Assembly: GCF_964204865.1 (NCBI RefSeq)
Contig: NC_135252.1
Coordinates: 5,167,383-5,231,382 of the forward strand
Length of the DNA: 64,000 bases
From: Styela clava
Lineage: Eukaryota > Chordata > Ascidiacea > Stolidobranchia > Styelidae
Direction: 5' to 3'
The notes beneath the pieces are model-generated. The model worked only from the letters and a program-made list of their open reading frames with translations, had not been told where the DNA came from and made no database searches. A program made the position numbers and the translations under genes. Shown here one piece after another: positions 48,531 to 59,966 of this stretch (its first letter is position 1; every line of letters starts with the position of its first letter).

Positions 48531-50424
48531 CATGGTGGCAGCGGTGTCTGAAATTCGCTTACTGTCGATCAGGAGCATTCAAGAAATGGAAGAGCCAGAT
48601 CAAATATTTTCATGAGCCAGCGGACCTAAAGGAAGAACAAAATCCCATAATCTCATATTGCAGGTGCTGAAATGATAGTGAGACTGAAGACGAAGATGAC
48701 TACAGAAGATGGCTGAATACTAGGGCTGGGAATTTCAGGGAAAACACTTTAACCGTTAACCGGGTAAATTAACCGGTTAACCGCCGCGTGACGTTTGACG
48801 TAATAATCTATAATTTCTGCCTGTTACGTCTCAATGCTTATAAAGCAATTTCGCGTGTTCTTATCCCGGTATCGCTTATTAAAATTATTCACGAATCGAG
48901 ATAGTTTCATGATTACTCTGCTGCACGAGATAGGCAGCGTGGTTCGGGCATGTGGAAGTATTTTAGAATACCTGATTCCGTTGTTAAACGTCATTTATGT
49001 CACAAATTATCAGTGTTCGATGTGCAAATTTTACTTCGGAGTATATATCATATAAAGAAAAACGCCATCAACTGCGCACTTGTTGTATGACATTGAATAT
49101 CCGATTTTGCAATGAAATCGTAAACACTATTTCGAAATCGACCGAAAACTGATTCTGAATTCATCATTGTCAGATTTCCATAATCAGCAATCTTGGTACT
49201 TCCATTATGCACAGTCCTTACTCACACAGTTAATAATATTCATTAAATGCCACAAGAGATAAATTTGCGATGACGTAATCATATTTGAAGAAATTGTACG
49301 GTATGAAGATGATTTGTACCTGAGATGTCAGTTAAGGATTAAAATAAATCGTAACCGTTAACCATCTGAAATCGGTTAACCGGTTAACCATTCCCAGCCC
49401 TACTGAATACTATAATCTCCGGAAGAATGAAGTGATAGAGACATTTCGCTTTTTCAATGCCCAGTACAAAGACAATATTAATACATTTCTCGTTGAATTT
49501 CGTAGTAAAGCGATTCCTGTAATTTTAAAAAACAAGGTGCGAATGATAAGAAATGAAAAACGTATGTACATTGAATGGCAAATTACAAGAAATTCTGCAT
49601 CCAAGATTCGTGCATCATCGGAAAGCGAGCAACGAATTTTGTCGACTCAAAATTTACAACGCCGAAATATGAACCTAGCTCAGCAACACAAAAAGCGAAT
49701 TCCGAATGCAAACTAAGAGTTCAAATTTTGTGGACGAAGGCGCAGGTTCTGAATATTTTTGCCCTGTCTACGTGAAAACATGTCCCCCGTGCAATGATAG
49801 AAATAATTTCCGGGTGAAGTGTAGAACCTTAAGCCATGTTCGATAAATGAAGAAACATGACCAAAATAAAAACGCTTGAAGAAGGTGTCCAGAATATAAA
49901 TAACGTCAAATCATCATATGTCTAAAACGTCATTTTGCCAGACATGGTATTTATCATGGATATTTATCCCAGATTGTGAAAGTACTGAAAGTACTGAACT
50001 CGTCGAATTCATGAGAGAGTGAAGAGTCAAGCATGCAAGCTCTTCGCATGTGCATCAACAAGCGAATGGAAAAGCTGAATCGTGGGTGAAGATTCTGAAG
50101 AATATGCTGAAAAGGACTACAAACACGAATGAAGATCAATTCATTCATTCATTCAACTCTTCTAAAAATAATCGTGAATCGTGTTGCAACCAGACCTCGT
50201 CGAAATCGTAAACCTCATATTTGGATGAAAGACTATGTGACTGAGTAGTGGCTTTAACTTGAATTTGAGTGTTAAATATTATTGCTCTCATTTATGTGCC
50301 TTGATGGTAATGATCATGACTTGTGTAATAAGTAAAAGTGAATATTTTCTATTTTGAATTTGAAAATAATTTGTGAAATTTATCTTAAACAAATTGGGAT
50401 GTTGTCGTTGATGATGGCTAAAAT
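48531..50424 (+). mobile_element. Decayed Ty3/gypsy-like LTR retrotransposon (internal part and start of 3' LTR)
   Basis: Starts at a primer-binding-site-like TGGTGGCAGCGG (48531). A gag-like stretch at about 48700-49540 is split by the 682-bp element at 48721-49402; on either side the reading matches MAEYYNLRKNEVIETF and a TFLVEFRSKA-type segment. Integrase remnants at about 49990-50140 include HQQANGKAESWVK, with an in-frame TGA just before. The pol end (RPRRNRKPHIWMKDYVTE, stop at 50246-50248) is followed by a 3' LTR start near 50400 (TGTTGTCG). Most of gag-pol, including reverse transcriptase, is deleted. The 3' LTR is interrupted at 50425 by the hAT element and resumes at 54024. The 5' LTR was not found. 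Confidence 0.75.
48721..49402. mobile_element. hAT-like MITE with TAGGGCTGGGAAT ends, 682 bp
   Basis: Exact 8-bp duplication CTGAATAC (48713-48720 and 49403-49410). Perfect 13-bp terminal inverted repeat TAGGGCTGGGAAT, followed inside by GGTTAACCGGTTAAC palindromes near both ends. It is inserted in the gag-like part of the gypsy remnant. Confidence 0.88.
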
Positions 50425-53400
50425 CAGTGGCGGCGCGTCAATAGGGCCAACCGGGGCAATGCCCCGGTTGTTTTTTCGGTATAATAAAAAATATTCGAAA
50501 AATACCTCAATATCGGTTGCACAGACTGTCTACACCAGCCATATTCTCCCGACGTGGTTCATTTTTCGCTCGCAAAGCCTTCGCCGAACGTCGACGGGGC
50601 GACGCCGATTTTGCCCCGGTTGCTCATTGTATATCGTATTCTCTCTTTTATCTTCCACTCGCCGCGTTTGTTTTCTGTTTCTTTTACAAAATCATCGGGG
50701 CTAGCCCCGAAATTATGACGACACAATGCCAACGTTTCTTACAAAAATGTGTTGACATATTCTCGCATTCCTTCTCGTTCGTTGGTTGCTTGAAGATTTG
50801 ATAGTTTCCTCGCCTTCGTTTTTGTCGCGTGTTTCGCTATTTGAATCAGTTAGAGACCTTTAGTCCATTTGCTTTCGATTTTCCACATTCCTTTTGAGCT
50901 CCTCACCTCTATCCGGCTTCGCATTTCTTAGCCTTAGACCTCATAATGAATAAGGTTGATGCACTACTTCGCACTCCGTTTTCGCAGCTGCCGCTGGAAC
51001 AAAAATTAGAGGTACAACGTCTTGGGCCTTATCAACCAAAAAATTGTTCACTGGAACAATCCCATGACGGAGGAAAGCGTCGGCGTACATTCTGCGCAGA
51101 AACTTGGTATAAAAAACACGAATGGTTGTGTTACAGCGAGGACAAAAATGCACTTTTTTGTTTTTATTGCCTACTTTTTGCTACCGCCCCAGACTCACGT
51201 TGGTGTAAATTTGGTTTTAGAGATCTTAAACATCTTTCCGAGCGTGCCAGGGATCATCAATCTTCTATGGAGCATCTGGACAATGCAGTAAAATACCGAA
51301 CATTCGAAAATGTTAATATTGCAGCACAGTTGGATGAAGGACGCGCGGTTTCTATTCGTCGGCACAACCAAAACGTCGAGAAAAACCGCCATGTTCTCGG
51401 TCGATTGATAGATGTTTTGAAGTTCATTGGTTGTCACGAGCTGTCCCTTCGTGGGCACGATGAACGGGCTGGCTCTTCTAATAGAGGGGTATTTTTGGAT
51501 ATGGTGGAATACACCGCATCCCTAGATACAGTATTGAGAGATCATCTTGATGCCGCAACTGTTTCGAAAGGGACTTTTAAGGATATCCAAAATGATTTGC
51601 TCGACTCAATGTATAAAATTTATTTATTATTTACCGAGAGATTTCACAGCTTTGTACCAATCGTTGATCGCACGGCTTGCGGGATATCGGCTGTACTGAA
51701 AGAAGTGTTACAGCCTTACAACGCGAAGTCAAAATTGATAGCTCAAACTTATGACGGCGCGGCAGTCATGAGTGGGTCGAAACATGGTGTTCAAGTTTAT
51801 ATAAAAGAAGATTTTCCTCATGCGCATTTTCTACATTGTTATGCACACCAATTTAACCTCGTTATTAAAAATATGTGTCTTGATACCCCTCTCGTCCGTA
51901 TATTTTTTGCAAATGTTTCGGGGTTTTCTTCATTTTTTTCCGTTTCGCCGAAGCGCTCTGACCTCCTTCGCCAGATATGTAGCCGCCGTCTCCCAGCTTG
52001 TGCACCAACACGTTGGAACTTCCAATCACGCGTGGTGCAGGGCGTGTCCGAAATTAGGTCTGAGCTCATTGAGTGTTTCAATGGCATTCAGAGCTCTCCG
52101 GTTTGGGACGAACGCTCTGTGAGGGAGGCGGCAGGTCTAAAGCGTCTGCTAGAAGATGGTGAGTTTTCATTTTTTCTCGCTTTTTTTTTCACAATATTCT
52201 ATCATGGATGGAGCGTCTGTGCAGTCGTGTATTTCAGACTTCTGCGATGCTGTATCTCGTATCCGGGAAACAATAAAATACGACGACACATGGAGTGCTC
52301 CTTACGCCGCGGGTAAACAACGCAGCGTTTGATTTTGTCTGAAAGGAATGCTGTGACATTCTGGTGAATCAAATAGGCGATCGTCTGCGCACTGAACACC
52401 TTGCCGCGTTCTCTTTGATGAACCCCAAAAATTTTTCAAATTTGCACGTCAATTTCCCATCCATTTGTTGGCTACTGTCTCCAAATTTTACCCCATGATA
52501 AACGTGGGTAAATTGGAAAATGAATTGCGATGTATATACACCAATCAAACTTTTTTGAACATCACATCAACTTGCGCGCTCTATGGGTTCCTCATAGATA
52601 ACACTCTAGTAACTACCTTTGCGGCGTCTGCAAAATTTCTGGACATCATTTTGACGACGCCTATTTCTTCCGCCGACGCAGAGCGAACATTCAGCACGCT
52701 GAAGCGTATTAAAACGTATCTCAGAAACACAATGAAGCAAGATAGATTAAATTCCTTGGCTTTTTTATCCATTCACAGAGACGTTATTTCTGGGATGCAT
52801 GACTTTAATCAGCGCGTTATTGAGCATTTTGCTTCCAAGAAACCGCGGCGTGTTGCATATATGTTCAAGCAGTAGAAGTCTAGCAGCATATATCTATGAG
52901 TGAGCGACGCATGTCCCTATCTTTGCATTCTCTTTCCTTTGGTAACGTTTTAAACCTTATTTTAGGTTTTGTCTGCTTTCCCGAAGTTTCTGTTAATATG
53001 TCATTGTATTTATCATTGATATGTCATTGTATAGTGATTAGTTATCACTACACATAGATTGTTTGTAGATTGGTCTGGTTTATGTGTTATAACCCCAGCA
53101 TTGACTGACAATAGTTTTGTCTTGCGTTCGTTAACTCGAACTGTCTATCAGTCGATAGCCTTCGGCTGTAGTAAAGAGACGTTTGAAAACACCTTATGAG
53201 TTTATTGCAATTCCGACAATATATACAGAAATACAATGTACACACAATTTGATCAAATCTAGTCTGATTAAAACAAAACACGTTGCTGAATATATAGCTT
53301 TCTACCAAGCAATTAAAATAGAATAAAGAAACAGATTTTTACATTAACGATTAAAGAATCACGCGTCATTCCGGTTTCTGGTTAGCTTTCGGTTCACTAT

Positions 53401-54023
53401 AATCAAACATTATTAAAAGTGTTTTCTTGAAGTTCATTACTAGCAATTAACTTGTTATTGCCAAGTCACCGTGTTCCTGGTCACGTACTTACTCCAATTA
53501 TGAGATGTAAAAAGTTGTTCTCAAGTGGATAATTTGGTTTTAACAAGATATTTCGAATTTACGTTATTGGAATATTACTGGAAATAAATTTTATTTTTAC
53601 ATGGGATGGCACCGAAAGGCTATTGAATCTTGAAATTGGATTTTGAGAAATTGATAATTGCTATAACGGGAATAATTAATTTTGGTTTTCATGAGTTTCT
53701 CACGAATTGGGCCAATTTGGTGTAGTTTTGTAGTTACATAACAACTAATTGGCTACAATTGTATTATTGCCTTTCCTTTTGAAAGAGGTTTCAAAATAAA
53801 CTATGTCTATATTTATTAATCCCTTGACTTGGACCGGTTTTAAAGACACTTTCTTATCGTTAAAAATTGTCGCTTTTGCCGATTGGTTGTTACCGATGGA
53901 ATAGTTTTTATACTCATAAAATGATGGGAGAACTTACAGCGCTCATCCTGTCCCCGTAGATGGGGGTGGCTTGGTCCCGCAGTAGCTTGCCCCGGTTGTC
54001 AAAATGACCACGCGCCGCCACTG
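50425..54023 (+). mobile_element. hAT transposon, 3.6 kb, with decayed transposase
   Basis: Terminal inverted repeats start CAGTGGCGGCGCGT at both ends and share CCGGGGCAA further in. The flanks read CTAAAAT on the left and CTAATAAT on the right, consistent with an 8-bp duplication that lost one base. The element contains the transposase pseudogene 50946-52875. It is inserted in the 3' LTR of the gypsy remnant. The ~1.1 kb after the transposase (52880-54000) has no further gene. Confidence 0.82.
50946..52875 (+). pseudogene. hAT transposase (zinc-finger MYM/TTF type, DUF4371 plus C-terminal dimerisation region), frameshifted
   Basis: The first open segment (50946-52316) has the TTF-like N-terminal zinc finger (CFYCLLF at about 57-63, then the CKFGFRDLKHL region), the DUF4371 block (about 130-250) and RNase-H-like catalytic core motifs (YDGAAVMSG, HCYAHQFNL), the layout of ZMYM1-like hAT proteins. 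Similarity then moves to other frames: a segment at about 52204-52330, a segment at about 52345-52460, and the last open frame from 52465, holding the hAT dimerisation signature (PISSADAERTFSTLKRIKTY) and ending at 52875. At least two frameshifts and one in-frame stop separate these, so no full protein is made. A GTGAGT at 52159 could be read as a donor, but the coding similarity continues through it. Confidence 0.85.
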
Positions 54024-54180
54024 CTAATAATGTCTCGTCGAGTAACCTCCCTAATAATTTATCGTGCTATCTGTCTAGTCTAGTGTTAACGTGTCGCAGT
54101 CGCGTCATTCGCTAGTTTGATCTGTTGCTGTACGCATTAAGTTGTGTGTTATGCTGGTGTAATAAAGAAGAGTGAAACAC
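54024..54180 (+). mobile_element. Rest of the gypsy-like 3' LTR, right of the hAT insertion
   Basis: Continues the LTR cut at 50424. It holds GTGTAATAAAGAAGAG, a plausible poly(A) signal region. The exact LTR end is unclear (about 54175), and no second LTR is available for comparison. Confidence 0.5.
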
Positions 54181-54184
54181 GAAA

Positions 54185-55010
54185 ATAGTTTGAAAACATA
54201 AATGCCAAATGGCGGCGATCAATTGATCCCGCGCTGAGACAACGCGAAACGAAAGAGAATATCGTCCCATATATTTCCAGTTCAGTGAGGTTTACCCAGA
54301 TCCACGACCTTTGACCCTCGGAACATTTTTCCCACACTTTACCAAGTTTTTAATGCTTATTATAGAAGTGGTTTTGCAAGTTGGCGCCCATAAACTGGTT
54401 TATATATTCCTAACCAGCATTTTGATACAAAATATTCCACAACCGGCCATCCCAGTGTTGCAATTGCATGGAAACTAAGAAGTTGCTGAGTGTTGTCTGA
54501 TGCACCTTTTCTTTTTCATTTCGTCAAATCAGGCCTTTTGACACAAAAAAAATCGTATCAGCTTTCTGGTGACTCCATGAAAACTCGGGCATGTTTGACA
54601 TTTTTATGTAATCATTTCTATGAATAATTAGTACGGTACGGTAGAAATCAATGCAGTAATCTGGAAATTTAAAAATTAATATATCACTGTCAGTAACAAG
54701 GTAAAACAGTTGATACAATAGATTAGGAAACAAGGGAATTACTTGAAATTGTTAAACTCTGAAACAAGACTATTTTAGGACTTCAGGTTATAATTTATGA
54801 AACGATACTTTATTTGATACAGTACTCTTAATGGCGATGAGGCACCGGTAGGCCATCAGCCGACCAGTAGACAAGTAGACCACTGAGCACTATGCATACC
54901 AAAATGAATACAGAGAAATGCAACTTCAATACTCATTTTTTGTGCACATAGGTTATATGTATTTGACTTCCAATCATTGCATGGCAATCGTGCTGATATG
55001 GTACAGTATC
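54185..55010. other. Intergenic DNA, nothing recognised
   Basis: AT-rich, without inverted-repeat ends or defensible coding segments. Confidence 0.35.
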
Positions 55011-55020
55011 TCGTTTTCAG

Positions 55021-55115
55021 CTGATTACCATTCTCCACCGGCTACGGATGAGGACGGACTGCATGCAGCACAAAATCGCTTTAAAAGAATACGATACAGC
55101 CGCACTCAAGCGTAG
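55021..55115 (+). CDS. Candidate 3'-terminal exon of an unknown gene
   Basis: Directly after the acceptor-like CGTTTTCAG, an open frame codes for about 31 residues (DYHSPPATDEDG, then AQNRFKRIRYSRTQA) and ends in TAG. Its composition looks like a real C-terminus. Upstream exons were not found; the DNA to the left is transposon-rich. It may be chance. Confidence 0.25.
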
Positions 55116-55242
55116 CGAGAGAACAAAGCAGTGAGAGCACGCATATTGTTCAAAAAAATTTCGAAACTAAAATAATAAAAAAAATTATTTCATTCCGGCA
55201 AAAAAAAGAGTGACATACACGAAAGACTAAGGTAACCTAAAC

Positions 55243-56489
55243 CAGTGGTTGTCTACCTTTTTTAGTTCGCGGACCGGTAAAATTTCAAAACAAATTTTGC
55301 GGACCGGCGGACCTTCAAAATTAACCAAAAACACAAAACTTCATCAAAAGAATGCAATTACGACTGTCAAATTACGGAACGTTCGAACTGCGAAGTTCTC
55401 AATCATGTACCGTACTACAGCGCTTCTCAAACTTTTTTTTATGTCGCGCCCCACTCTCACGGAAAGTTTTACTTCGCGGACCACCTTTATTAACATTTTT
55501 GTTTCAAGGGCTAAAATAAGTCAGGGCAGGGTTGCCCAAAACAAATCGAATATTTTAATACTTTTTCGGCAAATTTTTGAATAATTGCGAATGTTAGCCA
55601 TTTTTCGCTCTCAGCTGGGTGTTTCGTTTTCGAGTGAAATCTTCAAGCGATTTTCTGCGTCTTTTCACGTATATTAATGACGATGAAATAGAACTTTGAT
55701 TGGTTGTTATCTTCTGTTCGAGCGTGCGCCGCATATTGTTGCGACAATTTTGCACGGTTGCGTTATGGGTGATGCCATAAAATAATTTATACATTTTCAC
55801 GCTTTTGGGCAAATTTGACAGCAGACGAATCCGATAGTCACGCTCGAGCGCCTAAATTGATGGAATTGATTGAGATTCTCACGAGAAAACCATTGCTATC
55901 CTACTAAAAAGTCGAATTAATTTCAATTCTAACACAAAATATAGAAAAATACGTATAATTTAGCAACGAGTTCGTGGATCACTGGTTGTGAAGCGCTGCC
56001 GTACTATGTGCTATTAAACTCTTCCGTTATGACGTTATCCCGTTATGAGGTCATAGACTTACTCCTTTCACGGCTCGAAATGGGCGGAGTTTAGTTGTTA
56101 GACGAATACCGTACTACGATCTAAGAAGAATAAAGAAAAATCACAAAACTAATGGACATGTCATCAATATTTTGTAATTTGCTTATAATACAAGAGAGCT
56201 ATGCTCAAATATATGGACACGCCACCCAATGGCAATAATTTTGATGACGTCATAGCGAAAAAAAAGTGATAGCCTACTGGAGAAAAATTTTATCTTTAAC
56301 CACTGAAAATTTCAAAGCAATTGGTCCAGTATTCGGAGAGAAAAGCGATTTTTTAATGATAATGACGAAAGAAATTTGAAACGATCGTTATGGCCACTAA
56401 ACGTGTCCAATAATAATATTGGAATATATTTGGCGGACCGGCAACAAGGTTGTTGCGGACCGGCGCCGCTCCGCGGTCAGGCGGTTGAA
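55243..56489. mobile_element. hAT-like element, right end truncated, carrying a nested hAT
   Basis: The left end CAGTGGTTGTCTACC is a typical hAT terminus, followed by GCGGACCGG motifs. GCGGACCGG motifs recur at the right (56430-56465), ending near CGGTTGA, where the terminal bases are missing. No target duplication is readable. A second element (55418-55998) is inserted in it. Confidence 0.6.
55418..55998. mobile_element. hAT-like MITE, 581 bp, nested
   Basis: Exact 8-bp duplication CCGTACTA (55410-55417 and 55999-56006). Ends CAGCGCTTCTCAAAC and, read inward from the right, CAGCGCTTCACAACC. No coding capacity. Confidence 0.85.
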
Positions 56490-57125
56490 ATTAATGTGGG
56501 GCATTTTATCAATCAAAGTCAAGCCAAGAATAAAACATATTTCTGGGGATGATATTTGTGTGTTATGTAAACAAGATTCTGAATTTGTGTCTCATTTGTT
56601 TTGGAATTGTGTTTTTACTCAGAATGTCTATGATTATATTTTTTCTGTGGCATTAAAAATGAGTAACTGTGTGATAAAAAATAATTATAAAACTTGCATT
56701 TTATTGGACTTAAATGACCACTGTTATACAAATTTATCCATTATACAAAGTAATGCTATTATATTGTTATTTTGTACAGCAAGATATAAAATTTGGTTAG
56801 AGCGTAACGCTGTAATATTTCAAAATCATAACCCACGCATAAATAATGTTATTATGAAAATTAGGAACTCACTTTTAATGAGAAGAAATATAGAAAAAGT
56901 GAGAAAGGAATTTTGTTATATAAAAGAACTTGCCATTATTTGTAATAACTTGTGAATAATTATAAAATTATATTTTTTCATGCTAAATAATTAAATATAA
57001 ACTATGTAATTTGTATTACGAAATCAACAAATGAATTATTGGAACTCCCTGGATTATATGGAATATTATATCTGATGGAATTATCTTGATATTACTGATA
57101 TATATGTTTGTTCACTTGCGGTACA
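56490..57125 (+). mobile_element. L1-like non-LTR retrotransposon, 3' fragment
   Basis: The open frame here (up to the stop at 56953-56955) encodes the C-terminal zinc-knuckle region of L1-like ORF2: CVLCKQDSEFVSHLFWNC, followed by an ARYKIWLERNAVIF motif and a basic tail. Everything upstream (endonuclease, reverse transcriptase) is missing, the usual 5' truncation. The 3' UTR is AT-rich. A second, more decayed copy lies at 58390-58860. Confidence 0.75.
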
Positions 57126-57129
57126 CAAT

Positions 57130-57427
57130 ATATAGGATAGGATAGGATTTACATATTTATCCCGGGGGAGAGGAAAGCCGATAAGACGGCTTATCCATAT
57201 GGCGAACCACGGCCTCTCGTCCGGTTACCATTCCAAGTCGGGTATGGGATTAGTTTTTACTGTATTGTTTGTTTTTCGGAAGCATGGACTTGGTGGTGGA
57301 GGAAGCCGTAACCGACCAGCGGTTACGTGAACCACCCAACGACGGCGAGGAGTCCAGCAATCCTCTCGCACATAACCATCCCTGCATGGGATTCGAACCT
57401 GCGAACCCACGCAGAGTAATTAGAGGT
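57130..57427 (-). mobile_element. tRNA-derived SINE with ATCCT-repeat tail, head truncated
   Basis: On the minus strand, the B-box region (GTTCGAATCCC) and the ~230-bp body match the copy at 38972-39296. It ends in at least two tandem ATCCT units (AGGATAGGAT on the plus strand at about 57137), so the tail is pentameric rather than poly(A). The A-box head is missing beyond 57427. Confidence 0.8.
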
Positions 57428-57491
57428 ATCTTTATTTATATTTAATTTATTTATTATTTACATATTGAATAATCCACATTGTGGATCCATT

Positions 57492-57518
57492 TAAAAAAAA
57501 AAAAAAAAAAAAAAAAAC
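57492..57518 (+). repeat. Poly(A) run
   Basis: About 25 consecutive A, following GTGGATCCATTT. It may be the tail of a retroinserted sequence that ends here, but no target duplication was identified. Confidence 0.6.
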
Positions 57519-57734
57519 ACTGACCTAAACCAAAGAAAGGCGAAAAAGCGCGCGCAAACTGCATTCAGTTAATTCTGAGTGCCAGGAAATCTGCCTGACT
57601 CGAAGTGGTGCCGTAGCTGTCTGAATGGCTGCTTAAACGTTTATTGTTACGTCATTTTCTACATGTTACTGATTTATCATTGTTATGGAAGTAAATATGG
57701 AAGTCGCTACTCGAAACAGTCATTGTATTACGGA

Positions 57735-57785
57735 GCGTACGGTAGGTACGGTACCGGTACCGTACCACGGTATGGTATGGTTTAG
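57735..57785. repeat. GGTACC-rich palindromic patch
   Basis: Overlapping GGTACGGTACCGGTACCG-type palindromes, directly beside the left end of the foldback element. Confidence 0.5.
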
Positions 57786-58250
57786 GGGTCTAGTACCGGT
57801 ATAGTTTAGTACCACGAGTTCTTCCAGTGGGCGTAGCATAACGAATTTTGCATATGTTATTCCTAACCCTCATCTGACTATGTCATACAAAAATCACGTC
57901 ACTACGACGTCACCAGCACGTCATAAGGCTTGCCAAAGTATCATTACGATCACCCGAAATGGCATCTGCGCCGCCGTTAACGACTCGCTAACGCCGGCGA
58001 TCTCTCTTCTATCGTGATCGTTGTGACGAGAAAACGAGAGAAATAGCTTGCTCGATTTCGGGTGATCGTCTGCGCGTTTTGGACGACCATCTGCATACTT
58101 TGGTGGGCCTTATTACGCCACTGTGACGTCGCAATAACGTAATTTGTTTTAGTGACGTATTCAGGTGGGAATTAGGATTGACATATGCAAAAATTGTTGA
58201 GCCAGGCCAACTAGAAGTGTAGATGTGGTACTAAACTATACGGTACCAGA
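57786..58250. mobile_element. Foldback element, ~465 bp, arms ~200 bp
   Basis: The whole block is close to a giant hairpin. TATAGTTTAGTACCAC (57800) pairs with GTGGTACTAAACTATA (58225), TTTTGCATATG (57847) pairs with CATATGCAAAA (58182), and GATCACCCGAAAT (57949) pairs with ATTTCGGGTGATC (58056). Only about 80-100 bp remain as a loop. GC and CpG content are higher than in the surroundings, with many ACGTCA motifs. No target duplication was seen at the outer ends. Confidence 0.75.
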
Positions 58251-58389
58251 CCCGAAATTACTGTACTGCTGTACCACATTGCGACACGCTCCATGTATTA
58301 TTTAGAAATTGTGCCGCTACAGTCGCTTGTGTGCATATGTACTTACGAAGTACTGGTATGCGTGTTATGTAACTTCTGAACGTGTAGGC

Positions 58390-58860
58390 AACAGTCTGAG
58401 TTGATATCTCATTTATTTTGGAATCGTCTTTTCACACACAATGTGCTCATTTATATTTTTTCTGTTGCACTAAAAATAAATCATTGTATATTCAGATATT
58501 GCTGTATTTAGTAATAATTATAAATATTGCATTCTATTTGATATAAATCATGGAACAGTCTGACAGTCTATGTCTGTATGTTATTCTCATTTATCAATTT
58601 TGGAACATAATGCTTTTATATTGTTATTGTGTACCGCACAATATAAAATGTGGTTAGAGTGAAATGCTGTATTTTTTTAAAATTGTCTCAAAATGTCATA
58701 GTGAAGAGAAGAAACTCTCTTGTAGCAAGGAGAAAACATAGAAGAATTTAAACACAATCTTCAGATCTTGTTACACAAAAAAACTTGACATGATATGCAA
58801 TAATTCTTTGTTTTTCGTTTTCGATAATTAAAAATATATACAAAATAACTAATTAATAAT
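58390..58860 (+). mobile_element. L1-like 3' fragment, second decayed copy
   Basis: Aligns with 56565-57000: TCTCATTTATTTTGGAATCG, ATTTATATTTTTTCTGTTGC and AATATAAAATGTGGTTAGAG correspond block by block, with stops and deletions throughout. Confidence 0.7.
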
Positions 58861-59036
58861 ATTTCACATTCACTTTTGCAACTTGATGCAAAGGCAAATT
58901 TCTCCTAGCATTTACCCAGTTATCACCACTGATGACCGACTGATGTATTTGAGATCAAAGCAAAGCACTGTTATTTGGTCTGGACTTTGACTTTGTTTAC
59001 TAGAAATATTAATGAGCACAAATATTGAAATATCAC

Positions 59037-59868
59037 TAGGGCTGTCCAAAACCGAATAATTTTTTGATTCGAATCGAATATTTTCGCCGAATCGAACCGA
59101 ATAATCGAATATTATTGCGCAATCCTAAATCCTTCTCTGATATACAATAAACGCCTGCCCTTCGATGTTGTGGTAACTTATGTGACTTACTGCTGGTATT
59201 TTGCAATACCATGTTTTCAGATTTATGAAAGGAGATCACACGCTTGTATGAACCGGTCAAAAAAATTAGGGTTTCGAAAACTGTTGAGTGTTGAGATTAA
59301 AAATTGCACTCTCAATTGTAATGGATTAAGTTTTAATAGGGCATGTAAAGCTTGTAGATGCTATTTTAATCCTATTATTACTAGTCTTATGTTTTTTTGT
59401 GCAATTTCAGCAAAATGATATCAATCATTAATATAGATAAAATTATTTGTCTTGGTAAATAGATGGATAATGCAGTACATTGCCATCATAAGAAATTACA
59501 AATTCCATTGAAAGAAGGTATTGCCATCATAAGGATCCCACAATACCTGTTTTAGATCTGAGTTGCCTATACCATGTTCATATGATAACTGACTCTATAG
59601 CTTCAAATCGATTCTATTTATAGAACTATCGTTTATTAACGGTATTAAATTGCCTTTTTTTCCTTGTTCTCTCTCAAAAACGAAACCAATTAAGCTGGGA
59701 GCGAAAGTGATCTAAGCTCGAAGCGCCGCATGAAAAACGTCCTCCAGAAGTGGTTTCAAGCCTTTTCTGCTTTATGTACCTAATTTTAGCGATTCGAAAA
59801 TTAGCCGAAAAACGATTCGAATAATTTGCGATTCGATTTCAAATATTTGGTTCGCTTGGACAGCCCTA
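59037..59868. mobile_element. hAT-like MITE with TAGGGCTGTCCAA ends, 832 bp
   Basis: Exact 8-bp duplication AATATCAC (59029-59036 and 59869-59876). Perfect 13-bp inverted ends TAGGGCTGTCCAA, with ATTCGAATCGAAT-like motifs near both ends. It ends about 100 bp before the first usable ATG of the gene at 59967, so it may contribute to that gene's 5' region. Confidence 0.88.
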
Positions 59869-59966
59869 AATATCACTGTTCAATAATATGCATAAAATCA
59901 ACCTTTTTTGTAATTTTTTTTCTAATTCTGTAATTCTAATGTGGACTTGTTAATTTTGACGAAATA

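Noticed and set aside
52159..52230. Intron in the hAT transposase starting at GTGAGT
   Set aside because: Transposase-like residues continue past 52159 and resume in another frame near 52204, which fits a frameshift better than splicing.
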